A stretch of DNA of 31,656 nucleotides from JAAUTS01 sp034440395 (GCA_034440395.1 JAWXBW010000056.1:1-31656); one strand, 5' to 3'. Counted from the first letter of the stretch, positions 1 through 8,218 are shown. Made by a program: numbers and translations. Notes: generated by a model from the sequence alone, not told the origin.

Positions 1-14
1 ACAAACCGTAAACT

Positions 15-46
15 AAAAAAGGCGACCCTTGATGGATCGCCTTTTT
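15..46 (-). terminator. Probable bidirectional terminator after ppdK
   Basis: An A6 run (15-20) is followed by a stem GGCGAcCC / GGaTCGCC around the loop CTTGAT, then a T5 run (42-46). It lies 26 bp beyond the stop codon of ppdK on the minus strand. Because both flanks are A/T runs it could also end a plus-strand transcript entering from outside the window. Confidence 0.8.
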
Positions 47-71
47 CGATTTCGAGTTTTAAGGTCGAAGT

Positions 72-2966
72 TTATTTAGCCAAGGAGGCTTGAGCTGCCG
101 CTAAACGCGCCACAGGCACACGGAACGGGGAACAACTGACGTAGTTCAATCCTAGCTTATGACAGAATTTAACCGAGTCAGGATCTCCACCGTGCTCACC
201 ACAGATGCCGAGCTTAATGCCAGGGCGAGCCTTGCGGCCTTTCACAATGGCGATTTCCATCAGTTGTCCCACGCCGGATTGATCAATCGTGGCGAAGGGA
301 TTTCTCTTCATGATGTCAGATTCTTGGTAAGCAGGAAGGAAGCTGCCCGAATCGTCGCGGCTCATGCCGAGTGCGGTTTGGGTCAGGTCATTCGTGCCAA
401 AGCTAAAGAACTCAGCCGTTTCCGCAATCTCGTCGGCGGTGAGAGCACCGCGAGGGACTTCGATCATGGTTCCGACTAAGTAGTTAATTTTAACTCCTTT
501 TTCTTTTTGCACGGCCTTAGCGACTTCATGGACAACGGCGACTTGGAGGTCGAGTTCTTTCTTGAACCCAACGAGAGGGATCATGATTTCAGGTTTGGTC
601 TTAATACCTTCCTTTTGAGCATCGGCGGCGGCTTCAAAGACGGCGCGGGCTTGCATACGGGTGATTTCGGGGTAACGAATACCTAGACGGCAGCCACGGA
701 AGCCAAGCATAGGGTTAAACTCATGGAGCTCATGAACACGAGCCATGATTTTTTCCACGGGGATATTTAACTTATTAGCCAAATCGAGCTGCTGTTCTTT
801 GCTATGGGGTAGGAATTCATGCAAGGGTGGATCAAGGAAACGAATCGTAGCGGGGTAACCTTTAAGCTCTTTAAAGATGCCGTAGAAATCGCTCCGTTGA
901 TACGGGAGAAGTTTCGCAAGGGCAGCTTCACGGGCCTCGAGGTTTTCGGCCAAGATCATGGCGCGCATGGCATCAATACGGTCTCCTTCAAAGAACATGT
1001 GTTCTGTGCGAGTCAGGCCGATTCCGGTGGCTCCGAAGGCAAGAGCGTTGCGAACTTGCTCTGGGGAGTCAGCATTGGTGCGGACTTCCATGGTGGTGGC
1101 TTTGGCACACCAGAGCATGAGCTGTTCGTAGTTCTTGTATTTTTCCGTGGCTTGCGCTTGTTTGTCGTTGTCGATGAGGCCAGCCACGATTTCGGACGGA
1201 GCCGTTTTAATTTGACCAGCGTAAACGGTTCCAGCAGTTCCATCGATGGAGAGGAAATCTCCTTCGTTGTAGGTCTGGCCATCTACTTTGACGGTTTTTT
1301 TGTCATAGCTGATTTCTAGAGCAGCGGCACCGCAGACGCAGACTTTACCCATCTGACGAGCCACAAGGGCGGCGTGGGAGGAGACACCACCGCGAGCGGT
1401 GAGAATCCCTTCCGCAGCGATCATGCCGCGTAAATCTTCGGGGGAAGTTTCGATGCGGACGAGGAGAACTTTTTCACCACGTTCCGCGGCGATGACGGCA
1501 CGGTCGGCGTTGAGGTAGATCTTGCCCGTAGCAGCACCAGGACCGGCGGGTAGGCCAGTGGCGATGATCTTGGAATTTTTAACATCATTTAAGTCGAAGA
1601 TGGGAGCTAGAAGTTGTTCGAGCTGATCGGCTGGGTTGCGTTGAATGGCAGTTTGCCAGTCGATGAGTTTTTCCTTCACCATGTCGATGGAGAATTTTAA
1701 GGCGGCGGCGGCAGTGCGCTTACCGTTACGAGTTTGCAGCATGAAGAGTTGACCTTCTTGGATGGTAAACTCGACGTCTTGCACGTCTTTAAAATGTTTT
1801 TCCAGAATGCCACGAACCTTGAGCAGCTCCGCATAGGATTCAGGCATAACGTCTTTAAGTTTAAGGACGGGTTCAGGGGTACGAACTCCAGCGACAACGT
1901 CTTCGCCTTGGGCATTGATGAGGAATTCCCCGTAGAATTCATTCACACCGTTAGCGGGATTGCGGGTGAAGGCGACGCCGGATCCCGAAGTTTCGCCCGT
2001 GTTTCCGTAAACCATGGCTTGCACGTTGACGGCCGTGCCCCATTCCGTGGGAATGTTATACTTACGACGATAGACCGTGGCGCGGTCATTCATCCAGGAA
2101 CCGAAGACGGCACCAGAAGCACCGAGAAGCTGATCCCAAGGGCTGTTCGGGAATACTTTGCCTGTGCGCTCGAGCACGAGTGCCTTAAAGCGTTTGACGA
2201 GCTCTTGTTGATCTTCAGGTGTCAAGTCGCTGTCGACGATGTCGCGGTGATAGGTCTGATGTTTATATTCTTCGATAACAGTTTCAAAGGGCTCATGGTC
2301 TTCACCTTCACGTTTTTGAACGCCGAGAACGACATCCCCATACATCTGAATAAAGCGACGGTAACAATCCCAAGCGAAACGGGCGTTGTTCGTTGCTTTA
2401 GCGAGGGCTAAGACGGATTGATCATTGAGACCGAGGTTGAGGATCGTGTCCATCATGCCAGGCATGGAGTCACGTGCTCCTGAGCGCACAGCGACAAGGA
2501 GGGGCATGCCGGTGACGCTACCGAACTTCGTGCCCATAATTTTTTCCATATTAAGAACACCGGCCTCAATTTGGCTACGGAGTTGTTTAGGATACGTGCG
2601 TTTGTTGGCGTAAAAATAAGTGCAGACGTCTGTCGTAATGGTGAAACCAGGAGGCACGGGAAGGCCGATGCGTGTCATCTCGGCTAAGTTAGCACCCTTA
2701 CCACCGAGCAAGGGTTTCATGCTGCCGTTACCGTCAGCTTTTTTGGCACCCCACGTGTAAACGTATTTATCTTTTTTGAAAACTACGGGCTGTGCTGTCT
2801 TGGCAGGCGTAGCGGCAACGGCTTTATCTTTAATCTTAGTCTTGGCAGACTTACCAGATTTAGCGGACTTGCTAGCCTTACTGGGCTTGCTCATTTTAGC
2901 CTTAGCGGAGTTTTTCTTAGAGGGTTTCGAGCCTTTATTTTTCTTGGATTTATTTTTCTTGGACAT
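72..2966 (-). CDS. ppdK: Pyruvate, phosphate dikinase
   Basis: Cytosolic enzyme that interconverts pyruvate + ATP + phosphate with phosphoenolpyruvate + AMP + pyrophosphate, at the junction of glycolysis and gluconeogenesis. The N-terminal ATP-grasp domain begins near residue 70 (LLGGKGANLAEM at 86-97; RSGARDSMPGMMDT around 161-173). The phosphohistidine domain carries GGVSSHAALVAR, with the catalytic His at residue 531. The C-terminal PEP/pyruvate barrel carries GTMIEVPR, FFSFGTNDLTQ and CGEHGGDP. The protein has 964 residues against about 880 for typical bacterial PPDK. The excess is an N-terminal tail of roughly 65 residues made almost only of Lys, Ser and Ala. The ATG at 2966 has no clear ribosome binding site, and Met25 is an alternative start inside the tail. 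The residue two before the catalytic His is Ser, where plant PPDK has the regulated Thr. It is followed by a terminator and appears monocistronic. Confidence 0.97.
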   Translation of the reverse strand: MSKKNKSKKNKGSKPSKKNSAKAKMSKPSKASKSAKSGKSAKTKIKDKAVAATPAKTAQPVVFKKDKYVYTWGAKKADGNGSMKPLLGGKGANLAEMTRIGLPVPPGFTITTDVCTYFYANKRTYPKQLRSQIEAGVLNMEKIMGTKFGSVTGMPLLVAVRSGARDSMPGMMDTILNLGLNDQSVLALAKATNNARFAWDCYRRFIQMYGDVVLGVQKREGEDHEPFETVIEEYKHQTYHRDIVDSDLTPEDQQELVKRFKALVLERTGKVFPNSPWDQLLGASGAVFGSWMNDRATVYRRKYNIPTEWGTAVNVQAMVYGNTGETSGSGVAFTRNPANGVNEFYGEFLINAQGEDVVAGVRTPEPVLKLKDVMPESYAELLKVRGILEKHFKDVQDVEFTIQEGQLFMLQTRNGKRTAAAALKFSIDMVKEKLIDWQTAIQRNPADQLEQLLAPIFDLNDVKNSKIIATGLPAGPGAATGKIYLNADRAVIAAERGEKVLLVRIETSPEDLRGMIAAEGILTARGGVSSHAALVARQMGKVCVCGAAALEISYDKKTVKVDGQTYNEGDFLSIDGTAGTVYAGQIKTAPSEIVAGLIDNDKQAQATEKYKNYEQLMLWCAKATTMEVRTNADSPEQVRNALAFGATGIGLTRTEHMFFEGDRIDAMRAMILAENLEAREAALAKLLPYQRSDFYGIFKELKGYPATIRFLDPPLHEFLPHSKEQQLDLANKLNIPVEKIMARVHELHEFNPMLGFRGCRLGIRYPEITRMQARAVFEAAADAQKEGIKTKPEIMIPLVGFKKELDLQVAVVHEVAKAVQKEKGVKINYLVGTMIEVPRGALTADEIAETAEFFSFGTNDLTQTALGMSRDDSGSFLPAYQESDIMKRNPFATIDQSGVGQLMEIAIVKGRKARPGIKLGICGEHGGDPDSVKFCHKLGLNYVSCSPFRVPVARLAAAQASLAK

Positions 2967-3008
2967 AAGGGTTGGGTTAATTGTAGGACTGTTTGAAAGA
3001 GGCTAGAA

Positions 3009-3260
3009 TTAAAGAGATTCGGCCAGAATTAGGCAAGCAGATATACGGTGGAGAGGGCTAGAAAATTTTTGCGGTAGTGCCATACGTGCACCACGGTAAA
3101 CCACAGAACCCATAGCAAAATTGAGGGAAATCGGCTTCTAACAAGCATCCATGCACCCAATAAACTCTTAACCAAGTCCGCATTCACGATCTCCATAACA
3201 ATGAGAAGCTTCGCTGATATCTCGTTCCGCCTCATCTCCAATAGCGATAGGAAAACTCAC
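3009..3260 (-). pseudogene. Decayed ParE/RelE-family toxin
   Basis: Reading from the GTG at 3260, one single frame gives VSFPIAIGDEAERDISEA, then a TAA at 3170-3168, EFIGCMDAC, a TAG at 3140-3138, and finally SLNFAMGSVVYRGARMALP before a stop at 3011-3009. Joined across the two stops this follows the usual ParE/RelE toxin pattern (N-terminal strand, acidic helix, GxEF, DAC, and a basic strand near the C-terminus) at about 83 codons, close to family length. The GTG overlaps the TGA of the upstream antitoxin as GTGA, the usual coupling of antitoxin and toxin. Two nonsense changes with no frameshift show that the toxin is inactivated. A shifted frame gives a spurious 70-residue open frame over the same bases. 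Confidence 0.8.
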
Positions 3261-3475
3261 AACGAGAAGACTATCCTCTGCTTTGCTACTTCCCATAAAG
3301 TTCCTTGGCTCGGGTTGGCGTCCAGAGCATCTAGTCTTGCGTCTAAAATAGAGGTTTGCTCAACAGTAAGTGCATAGGCCTCGGCATCCTCTGCGATGCT
3401 GTCCCACAAATCTTCTACAAGTTGAATTCTCTCAGAAACGGGTAGTTCCCGAAGTTCATGGATTCTGGCTGTCAT
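3257..3475 (-). CDS. Addiction-module antitoxin (TIGR02574/PF09720-like)
   Basis: A 72-residue acidic protein with the pattern of small addiction-module antitoxins: LPVSERIQLVEDLWDSIAED near residues 12-31, a LDARLDALDANP segment and a WEVAKQRI end. Members of this family neutralise a ParE/RelE-type toxin encoded immediately downstream. Here the downstream toxin gene overlaps by the usual 4 bp but has two stop codons, so this is an orphan antitoxin. The reading frame is intact and starts at an ATG with no obvious Shine-Dalgarno. It may be a relic, or may still neutralise a related toxin elsewhere in the genome. Confidence 0.85.
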   Translation of the reverse strand: MTARIHELRELPVSERIQLVEDLWDSIAEDAEAYALTVEQTSILDARLDALDANPSQGTLWEVAKQRIVFSL

Positions 3476-3627
3476 GCAAATTAACTATAGTTGAGATGAA
3501 AATTTACAAATCTTTCCCATGCTTAAAATCCTATAAGGGGACATGGAGTTTACGCGCCTGCTTTCTTTGCCTTTTCAACAGCAAACACAGGACAAATGTA
3601 AACGAAATGATAGATCTGCTTTACGGC

Positions 3628-4086
3628 TTAACCCTCGCGTGCATCAACTACTTGATTGCTTAGCGTGCGGGCTCTTTGGCTTAAAATGGTAGCTAAACCG
3701 AAAAGGAGAAGATTGCCAGCCACAGGATTATCCGTGACAAAACCAGTTATGGCAGTGCGGTCAATGACCCAAACCTGGCAAAACTCTAACGCGCGAATGC
3801 TAGCGCTGGCTGGACCTACATCAAATAAAGCGATCTCCCCGATGCTCTCGCCAGCTTTGATTAAACCCATCACTAAATCGTCTTGCATGCCCATGCGGCG
3901 CACTTCAAGTTTACCTGAGATGACGAGGAAAACTTGGTTTTGATCCTCACCTTGTCGAATCATGTCGTGATCGGGCTGAATGCCTAGAAACTCCCCATAA
4001 CTGGCCAGTAAGTTGCGGTCGTCTTCTGCTAAGTTAGCCACCCAGCCCACGGCTGGTAAAGTAGGGCGATCAAAAGTGGTGCTCAT
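3628..4086 (-). CDS. Stand-alone cyclic-nucleotide-binding domain protein
   Basis: A 152-residue protein that is essentially one Crp-type cyclic-nucleotide-binding domain: the beta-roll spans about 40-110 (DHDMIRQGEDQNQVFLVISG and AGESIGEIALFDVG), followed by a C-terminal helix (120-145). There is no DNA-binding helix-turn-helix and no enzymatic output domain, so it is not a transcription factor of CRP type. In the phosphate-binding cassette the Gly-Glu pair (G83, E84) is present. The Arg that contacts the cyclic phosphate in CRP (RSA) appears to be Ala93 in ASASIRALE, with one residue deleted nearby. It may bind ligand weakly or not at all, or act as a structural or partner-binding module. 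It stands alone, with repeat-bearing intergenic DNA upstream. Confidence 0.85.
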   Translation of the reverse strand: MSTTFDRPTLPAVGWVANLAEDDRNLLASYGEFLGIQPDHDMIRQGEDQNQVFLVISGKLEVRRMGMQDDLVMGLIKAGESIGEIALFDVGPASASIRALEFCQVWVIDRTAITGFVTDNPVAGNLLLFGLATILSQRARTLSNQVVDAREG

Positions 4087-4698
4087 TTAAGTCACGGTAG
4101 GCGAAGCTAAGGTGCATGGCAAGATTTTGTGTGGATGAAGTATGGGATGAGTTAGGAGTTTAAATCGATGGCTTAGAGTTGTCCACAGCCGCAGCAAGCC
4201 GGGTCCTGCCGATGGCGGGATCACGCGGAGGGGGACGGAGTAAAGGCGGAGTGGGAATGTTGGGACATTGGCAAACAAGAGGAGAGTTTTTACCACGAAT
4301 ACCACGGATAAGGGGCAGATTAGAAAACGGAAGAGACCTTTCTTCTTTCCTCATCCATATCCGTATTATCCGCGCTATCCCCTTCCCGCAAGCGGGACGG
4401 GCGGAGCCGTGGTTAAAATGCTGGGTCTTTGCTCGGTCTTCCTGCCGCTTAGCTGGGCAGAATTGTGTTAATTGTTAACGATCAAGCCTCTACCTGATGC
4501 TTAGATCCAAGGACTGACCCCAGGTTCCTTTACGGAGTAAAACGGAGATGGGGAATAGGATGGGGAAAAGTGTAAAACCTTGGACGAGGTAAGCTTTTAT
4601 TATACAGAGAATATAAGAAAAATTAAAAGTCTCACCTGCTGCCCCCTCTGCGTCTCTGCGTGAGAAAATCTGGGTTTTCTGGGTGGGCTTTTTTAAAC
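4087..4698. repeat. Gene-free stretch with intergenic repeat copy A
   Basis: No convincing gene. From about 4201 to 4420 lies a diverged copy of the repeat family also found at 6585, 8040, 8305 and 9204. It has the palindromic head (GGTCCTGCCGATGGCGGGAT), GGGGACGGAGTAA, then ACCACGAATACCACGGATA (about 4294-4312), and further on its inverted counterpart (TATCCGTATTATCCG) ending in CCGTGGTTAAAA. The last part is split by a small palindrome-bearing insert (TTCCCGCAAGCGGGA, about 4382-4396). A second module (GCGTCTCTGCGTGAGAAAAT, around 4650) recurs near 8260 and 9400. Open frames across the region are translations of the repeat. Confidence 0.7.
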
Positions 4699-4731
4699 AA
4701 AAAACCCAATCAGCGGTTAGGCTAATCGGGG
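4699..4731 (-). terminator. Rho-independent terminator of the PEP-CTERM operon
   Basis: On the minus strand CCCGATTAGC pairs with GCTGATTGGG (two G-T wobbles) around a short loop, and the stem is followed by a T6 run. It lies about 37 bp past the stop codon of the PEP-CTERM gene, where a terminator for that operon is expected. Confidence 0.75.
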
Positions 4732-4767
4732 ATTTTGTGCAGAGAGACTGTTTTGTTTCGGAGAAAC

Positions 4768-5367
4768 TTAAACGCTGCTGCGTTTCGAACGCATCCGCAA
4801 GAAAACCAAACTTCCCAATCCTAAAGCTAGTAACGCATAGGTTGAAGGCTCGGGGATGGCTTCAAGGCTATCAAATGTAAAGTTTACAGGCAAACTAGCA
4901 GTCCCGTTGCCAGTATATTGAAATCCTCCGATATCGTTGAAGCTAAGTGTTTCACTTACAAAAGTTAAGACTACTGTTGTAGAAGAATTAAGCACAAAAC
5001 TGTTAAGATTTCCAGAGTAAGTCCTACTGTGAGTCAAAGCAGCGTTGAATAAGTCAACAGAAAAGTTCGTCGCAGCGTTCGTCATGTCGGACAGTGTGCC
5101 TGTGAGCTGTATAGTATTTAAGCCTGCTATATTTATAGTAGCAAATGTTCCCGCAAATATTTGAGTGCTATCTGTTCCAGCAACGCTCGTGTTTAGTGCA
5201 GCCTGTGTTGTAGTTGTGAAATTCGTAGTAAGGTTATCTATCGTAAAAGCAGACGCTGGTGCTTCTGCTGTTGAACCGAATCCTGTAATCAAAATGGCTT
5301 TAGCAGATTGATTACCACCCAATAAATATGTAGCAAGAGTCAGACTCAATAATAGGATTTTTTTCAT
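4768..5367 (-). CDS. PEP-CTERM sorting-domain secreted protein
   Basis: A 199-residue exported protein. It has an N-terminal signal peptide (MKKILLLSLTLATYLLGG, cleavage plausibly after AKA near residue 24). The Thr/Asn/Ser-rich beta-type body (about 25-165) has no enzyme motif I recognise. The C-terminal sorting tail has IPEPSTYALLALGLG, a hydrophobic stretch and a basic end (RMRSKRSS). PEP-CTERM tails are known to be processed by exosortase in bacteria that make exopolysaccharide, so the mature protein is probably released to the envelope or matrix. The gene follows the TIGR02597-like gene by 14 bp and ends in a clear terminator, so the two form an operon. No exosortase gene is visible in the window. 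Confidence 0.88.
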   Translation of the reverse strand: MKKILLLSLTLATYLLGGNQSAKAILITGFGSTAEAPASAFTIDNLTTNFTTTTQAALNTSVAGTDSTQIFAGTFATINIAGLNTIQLTGTLSDMTNAATNFSVDLFNAALTHSRTYSGNLNSFVLNSSTTVVLTFVSETLSFNDIGGFQYTGNGTASLPVNFTFDSLEAIPEPSTYALLALGLGSLVFLRMRSKRSSV

Positions 5368-5381
5368 AAAGTTTTATATGA

Positions 5382-6434
5382 TTAGTCAAGACCGTAGGGT
5401 AGTGCCTGAGCAATGATGGAAGTTCCTGTTTGAACGCCGCGTTGATTTAAAATGACATTAGCACCTGCTGACATAATTTGAGTATTACTTATGGGGCTGC
5501 CTAACGCTTGCCTTCTCCAATTAGTTCCATCGAACCAGTAGATCCTGTTTTGACCAGATATTGTGAGTTGAACAGTATCTGCTGAAGCAACAGCAATGTT
5601 TGAGGTCCAGTTGGGCGTATTTTGAATACCAGAAGCCAGCAAGGTCATATCAGTTGGCCAGCCCTGAGCTAAATAAGTGGCTCCAGAATTCATAACCACA
5701 GACTTCCTATCCGTCGCTGGAACTCTGCCCAGTGCTGTCAGTACAATGCTTGTATTGCCTAATCTACTGAAAATAACTCCTGCATCAGGCCTCACTGCAA
5801 CATTGGTGGCATCTGGATTACCTAATGATGCCCGAGTCCAACGAACTAAACTAGAACTGAAATAGTATGAAAATGAAGCACCATTAACACTGATAATTAA
5901 GTTATCTCCGTTAGCGGCCGAAGTTCCTGCAACTATCCCTCTTGAAGCAGGTGTTCCAAACAAACTAGAAATAGTATCGCAAGGAATTAGCTGATAGGTA
6001 TCGCCACTTGCACCTACAGTAATTCCGAGAGTAGTCAGGTTAGTATTTATGGATTCAGTGGAATCAATCGTAACCGTAGTAGCTGTGCTAGCGGTAGCAG
6101 TAGAAAGCAGAAATGTTCTGCCAGTTGCCGTTCCACTTGTGATCCTCAAGACATAAGGCGTAGCAGCGGTAGATAGCTGTCCAGGGGTCCAACTTGCTGC
6201 ACTATTCGTAATAGTCGTTGCGGTAACGCCTGTAATTCTACCGCTTACCTGACCAGCAACGTTGGCAACTTCTAAAAGCGGAAACGATATTGGCGTGCTA
6301 GATTTAGTTGTGCCAGTTCCCGCCGCAATGGTAACGGTCACATAGCCTTCAGGCACGGTGGCGACTTGGGCAATGGAGGTGTGGGAGCCTAGGGCGAGAG
6401 CGGCGAGCGTAGCTAAAATCCAGGTTTTATTCAT
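5382..6434 (-). CDS. TIGR02597-like exported protein
   Basis: An exported protein of 350 residues from the chosen start. The open frame extends 27 codons further upstream, but the ATG at 6434 begins a clean signal peptide (MNKTWILATLAALALG... SIAQ) and has an AAGGAT box six bases before it, so the longer version is unlikely. After the signal comes VPEGYVTVTI and a long Ser/Thr/Ala-rich beta-type body, with repeated W-x-R motifs next to YYFSSSLVRW and IYWFDGTNWRR. This matches my memory of the TIGR02597 family of surface proteins in Verrucomicrobiota, often found beside PEP-CTERM genes. The function is unknown. It is the first gene of a two-gene operon with the PEP-CTERM protein. Confidence 0.75.
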   Translation of the reverse strand: MNKTWILATLAALALGSHTSIAQVATVPEGYVTVTIAAGTGTTKSSTPISFPLLEVANVAGQVSGRITGVTATTITNSAASWTPGQLSTAATPYVLRITSGTATGRTFLLSTATASTATTVTIDSTESINTNLTTLGITVGASGDTYQLIPCDTISSLFGTPASRGIVAGTSAANGDNLIISVNGASFSYYFSSSLVRWTRASLGNPDATNVAVRPDAGVIFSRLGNTSIVLTALGRVPATDRKSVVMNSGATYLAQGWPTDMTLLASGIQNTPNWTSNIAVASADTVQLTISGQNRIYWFDGTNWRRQALGSPISNTQIMSAGANVILNQRGVQTGTSIIAQALPYGLD

Positions 6435-6440
6435 ATCGGT

Positions 6441-6446
6441 ATCCTT
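6441..6446 (-). promoter_or_regulatory. Ribosome binding site fixing the TIGR02597-like start
   Basis: AAGGAT on the minus strand, six bases before the ATG at 6434. It is one of few recognisable Shine-Dalgarno sequences in this window and supports the internal start over the longer open frame. Confidence 0.6.
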
Positions 6447-6584
6447 GATTGTTTCTTTTTTTAGTCCCAAAACTGTGCCTTGAACACAATTCTGTTTCCA
6501 TTTATTGGATGACATTAATAGAAAACGCTTTTAGTTACAAGTACTATTTAAGGAGTTATTGACAGCCTGAGGGTCAAGCAAGAC

Positions 6585-6765
6585 GGGGGTCCCGCCGATG
6601 GCGGGACCACGCCGAGGGGTACGGAGTAATTCGGAGGGGGGAAGACGGGATAACGTAGAAAAATTTTTCCTTCTTCTCCTCCATCCGTGTTATCCGTGCT
6701 ATCCGTGGTTAATACTCTGGTTCTTTTCCTTGGTCTTGGTGATTTACCGTGTCTCAGCTTTTCAG
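6585..6765. repeat. Intergenic repeat copy B
   Basis: Starts with the palindrome GGGTCCCGCC-gat-GGCGGGACC and continues with ACGGAGTAA and GACGGGATAACGTAGAAAAA. Next comes a C/T-rich run, the 9-bp-period block ATCCGTGTT ATCCGTGCT ATCCGTGGT, and a tail with GTGATTTACCGTGTCTCAGC. It fills most of the gap 6435-6774, and I see no gene there. It directly abuts the 3' end of the ATPase gene. Confidence 0.75.
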
Positions 6766-6774
6766 CTTTCTCGC

Positions 6775-7941
6775 CTAGGTCGTTATTTGTGCGATTTTTT
6801 TCATGAAATCAGGTAACGATGTTACTTGGGTGTTTTCATTTAAAGGGAAACTTTCCTGACCAGGATAAATCACCCAGCGCTGGGTGGCACGGATGTCCTC
6901 ACTGCCTAAATAAAATCCTTTGGAGGGGCTCGGGGCCAGGCTTCGCTTAATTTCTATGGCGTAACGATCTTGCGAAGATATTTCCAGAACTAAATCAATC
7001 TCCGCTCCGGCGGATGTGCGGTAAAAACTTGCAGCGATACGTTCGGGGAGAATAGAAAGTATGTTTTCGATCACAAAGCCTTCCCAAGACGTTCCCACTG
7101 TAGGATGACCCAGAAGCTCTTCCAAGGTCTTAAGTCCCAAGAGGGCATGAAGAAGACCCGTATCACGCAGATATACTTTAGGGGATTTTATTAGACGTTT
7201 ACCGTTATTCTGATGCCATGGTTGCAGTCGGCGAACGAGGAAAAGATCGACAAATAAATCCAGATAAGATGCTACCGTTTTTCCGTGAACTCCCAGAGAT
7301 TGCGCTAGGGGGGCGGCATTATGCAGGCCTCCGTGGCGGTGGGCCAACATGGTCCAAAAGCGACGCAGCGTTTCAGCAGGGATGCGGGAACCGAATTGGG
7401 GAATGTCCCGCTCAAGATACGTGCGAATAAAGTCACGGCGCCAGGTGAAACTGGAGTTATCTGTGCGGGAGTCAAGGCTGTGAGGAAACCCTCCACGCAG
7501 CCAGAGGGAATTACTGTTTTCTGCCCCTACCTCCTGCACATTCAGGGCGGCCAATTCCAGAAAACTAATACGCCCGGCGAGGGACTCACTGGATTGTCTT
7601 AGAAGTTCGAGCGAGGCAGAGCCAAGGATTAAAAAACGTCCTTTTTTCTTGTTTTGCCGCATCTGATCGACTCGGGATCGGAGCACTTTAAATAACTCCG
7701 GCTTACGTTGAATCTCGTCTAGGATAACGCAGCTATCTTCATGTAGAGAAAAATACCATTCAGGATCGGACAATTTAATTAAATCAGACTCTAATTCCAG
7801 ATCAAGATATTGGGAAGAGATCCCCTGTTGGAGAGCATGGGCAAGCGTGGTCTTTCCGATTTGGCGCGGACCGAGTAAAGCCACGACAGGATTGTCTTTT
7901 AACCGCTCTTTTAAGATGGGTAGAAGTTGGCGTGGATACAT
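6775..7941 (-). CDS. AAA-type ATPase with DUF4143 C-terminal domain
   Basis: A 388-residue predicted ATPase of the AAA_14/DUF4143 family. The Walker A is GPRQIGKTT (Lys30) and the Walker B is CVILDEIQ (Asp75, Glu76). A sensor-like segment FLILGSASLELL follows, then the AGRISFLELAALNVQEV linker. The C-terminal DUF4143 part includes YLRDTGLLHALLG, WEGFVIENIL and EIDLVLE. The last resembles the E-x-D-x-V strand of a nuclease-like fold and is followed by YAIEIKRS. Proteins of this kind are common, often present in many copies per genome, and their role is poorly known (a nuclease or toxin-like accessory role has been suggested). The length is typical. It is flanked on both sides by copies of the intergenic repeat, so it looks like an accessory gene. 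The start is an ATG without a clear ribosome binding site. Confidence 0.9.
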   Translation of the reverse strand: MYPRQLLPILKERLKDNPVVALLGPRQIGKTTLAHALQQGISSQYLDLELESDLIKLSDPEWYFSLHEDSCVILDEIQRKPELFKVLRSRVDQMRQNKKKGRFLILGSASLELLRQSSESLAGRISFLELAALNVQEVGAENSNSLWLRGGFPHSLDSRTDNSSFTWRRDFIRTYLERDIPQFGSRIPAETLRRFWTMLAHRHGGLHNAAPLAQSLGVHGKTVASYLDLFVDLFLVRRLQPWHQNNGKRLIKSPKVYLRDTGLLHALLGLKTLEELLGHPTVGTSWEGFVIENILSILPERIAASFYRTSAGAEIDLVLEISSQDRYAIEIKRSLAPSPSKGFYLGSEDIRATQRWVIYPGQESFPLNENTQVTSLPDFMKKIAQITT

Positions 7942-8039
7942 ACCTTGTATTTATGGAGTCTAGTTTCATAAATGCAAGGTAAATTGAAGCTTACTCATGG
8001 AGCGCGGAGGAGGAGATGTTGGAACACTAGCAAGCAAGA

Positions 8040-8218
8040 GGGGGTCCCGCCGATGGCGGGACCATGCCGAGGGGGACGGAGTAAGGCGGATTAGGGGCAA
8101 ACCGGGATAACGGGAAAAATTTTCTTTCTTCTTCTCCATCCGTGTTATCCGTGATATCCGTGGTTAATACTCTGGTTTTTCATGGTCTTGGTGATTTGCC
8201 GTGTCTCAGCTTTTCAGC
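8040..8218. repeat. Intergenic repeat copy C
   Basis: GGGTCCCGCC-gat-GGCGGGACC head, GGGGGACGGAGTAAGGCGGA, CGGGATAACGGGAAAAAT, then the ATCCGTG 9-bp block and the tail GTGATTTGCCGTGTCTCAGC. The 83 bases 8134-8216 are identical to 8360-8442 in copy D. Together with copy D it fills the gene-free stretch 7942-8486. The linking segment 8219-8300 holds the second module (CCGTGTTTCCAA, CCTCCTGCCCCCC, GTCTCTGTGTGAGAAATTCT) seen again at 9358-9447. Confidence 0.78.

Noticed and set aside
1734..2411. Long plus-strand open frame (225 codons) inside ppdK
   Set aside because: It is antisense to a clearly conserved PPDK reading frame and has no protein-like domain; it arises from codon bias of the real gene.
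3029..3241. 70-codon open frame resembling a small membrane protein
   Set aside because: It is the shifted frame of the ParE pseudogene; the true frame with two stops matches the toxin family.
3543..3698. 51-codon plus-strand frame beginning at ATG 3543
   Set aside because: No ribosome binding site, atypical composition, and it runs into the antisense of the cyclic-nucleotide-binding gene.
4160..4478. Open frames of 64-99 codons on both strands in the intergenic region
   Set aside because: They are translations of the intergenic repeat copy A; similar frames appear at the other copies.
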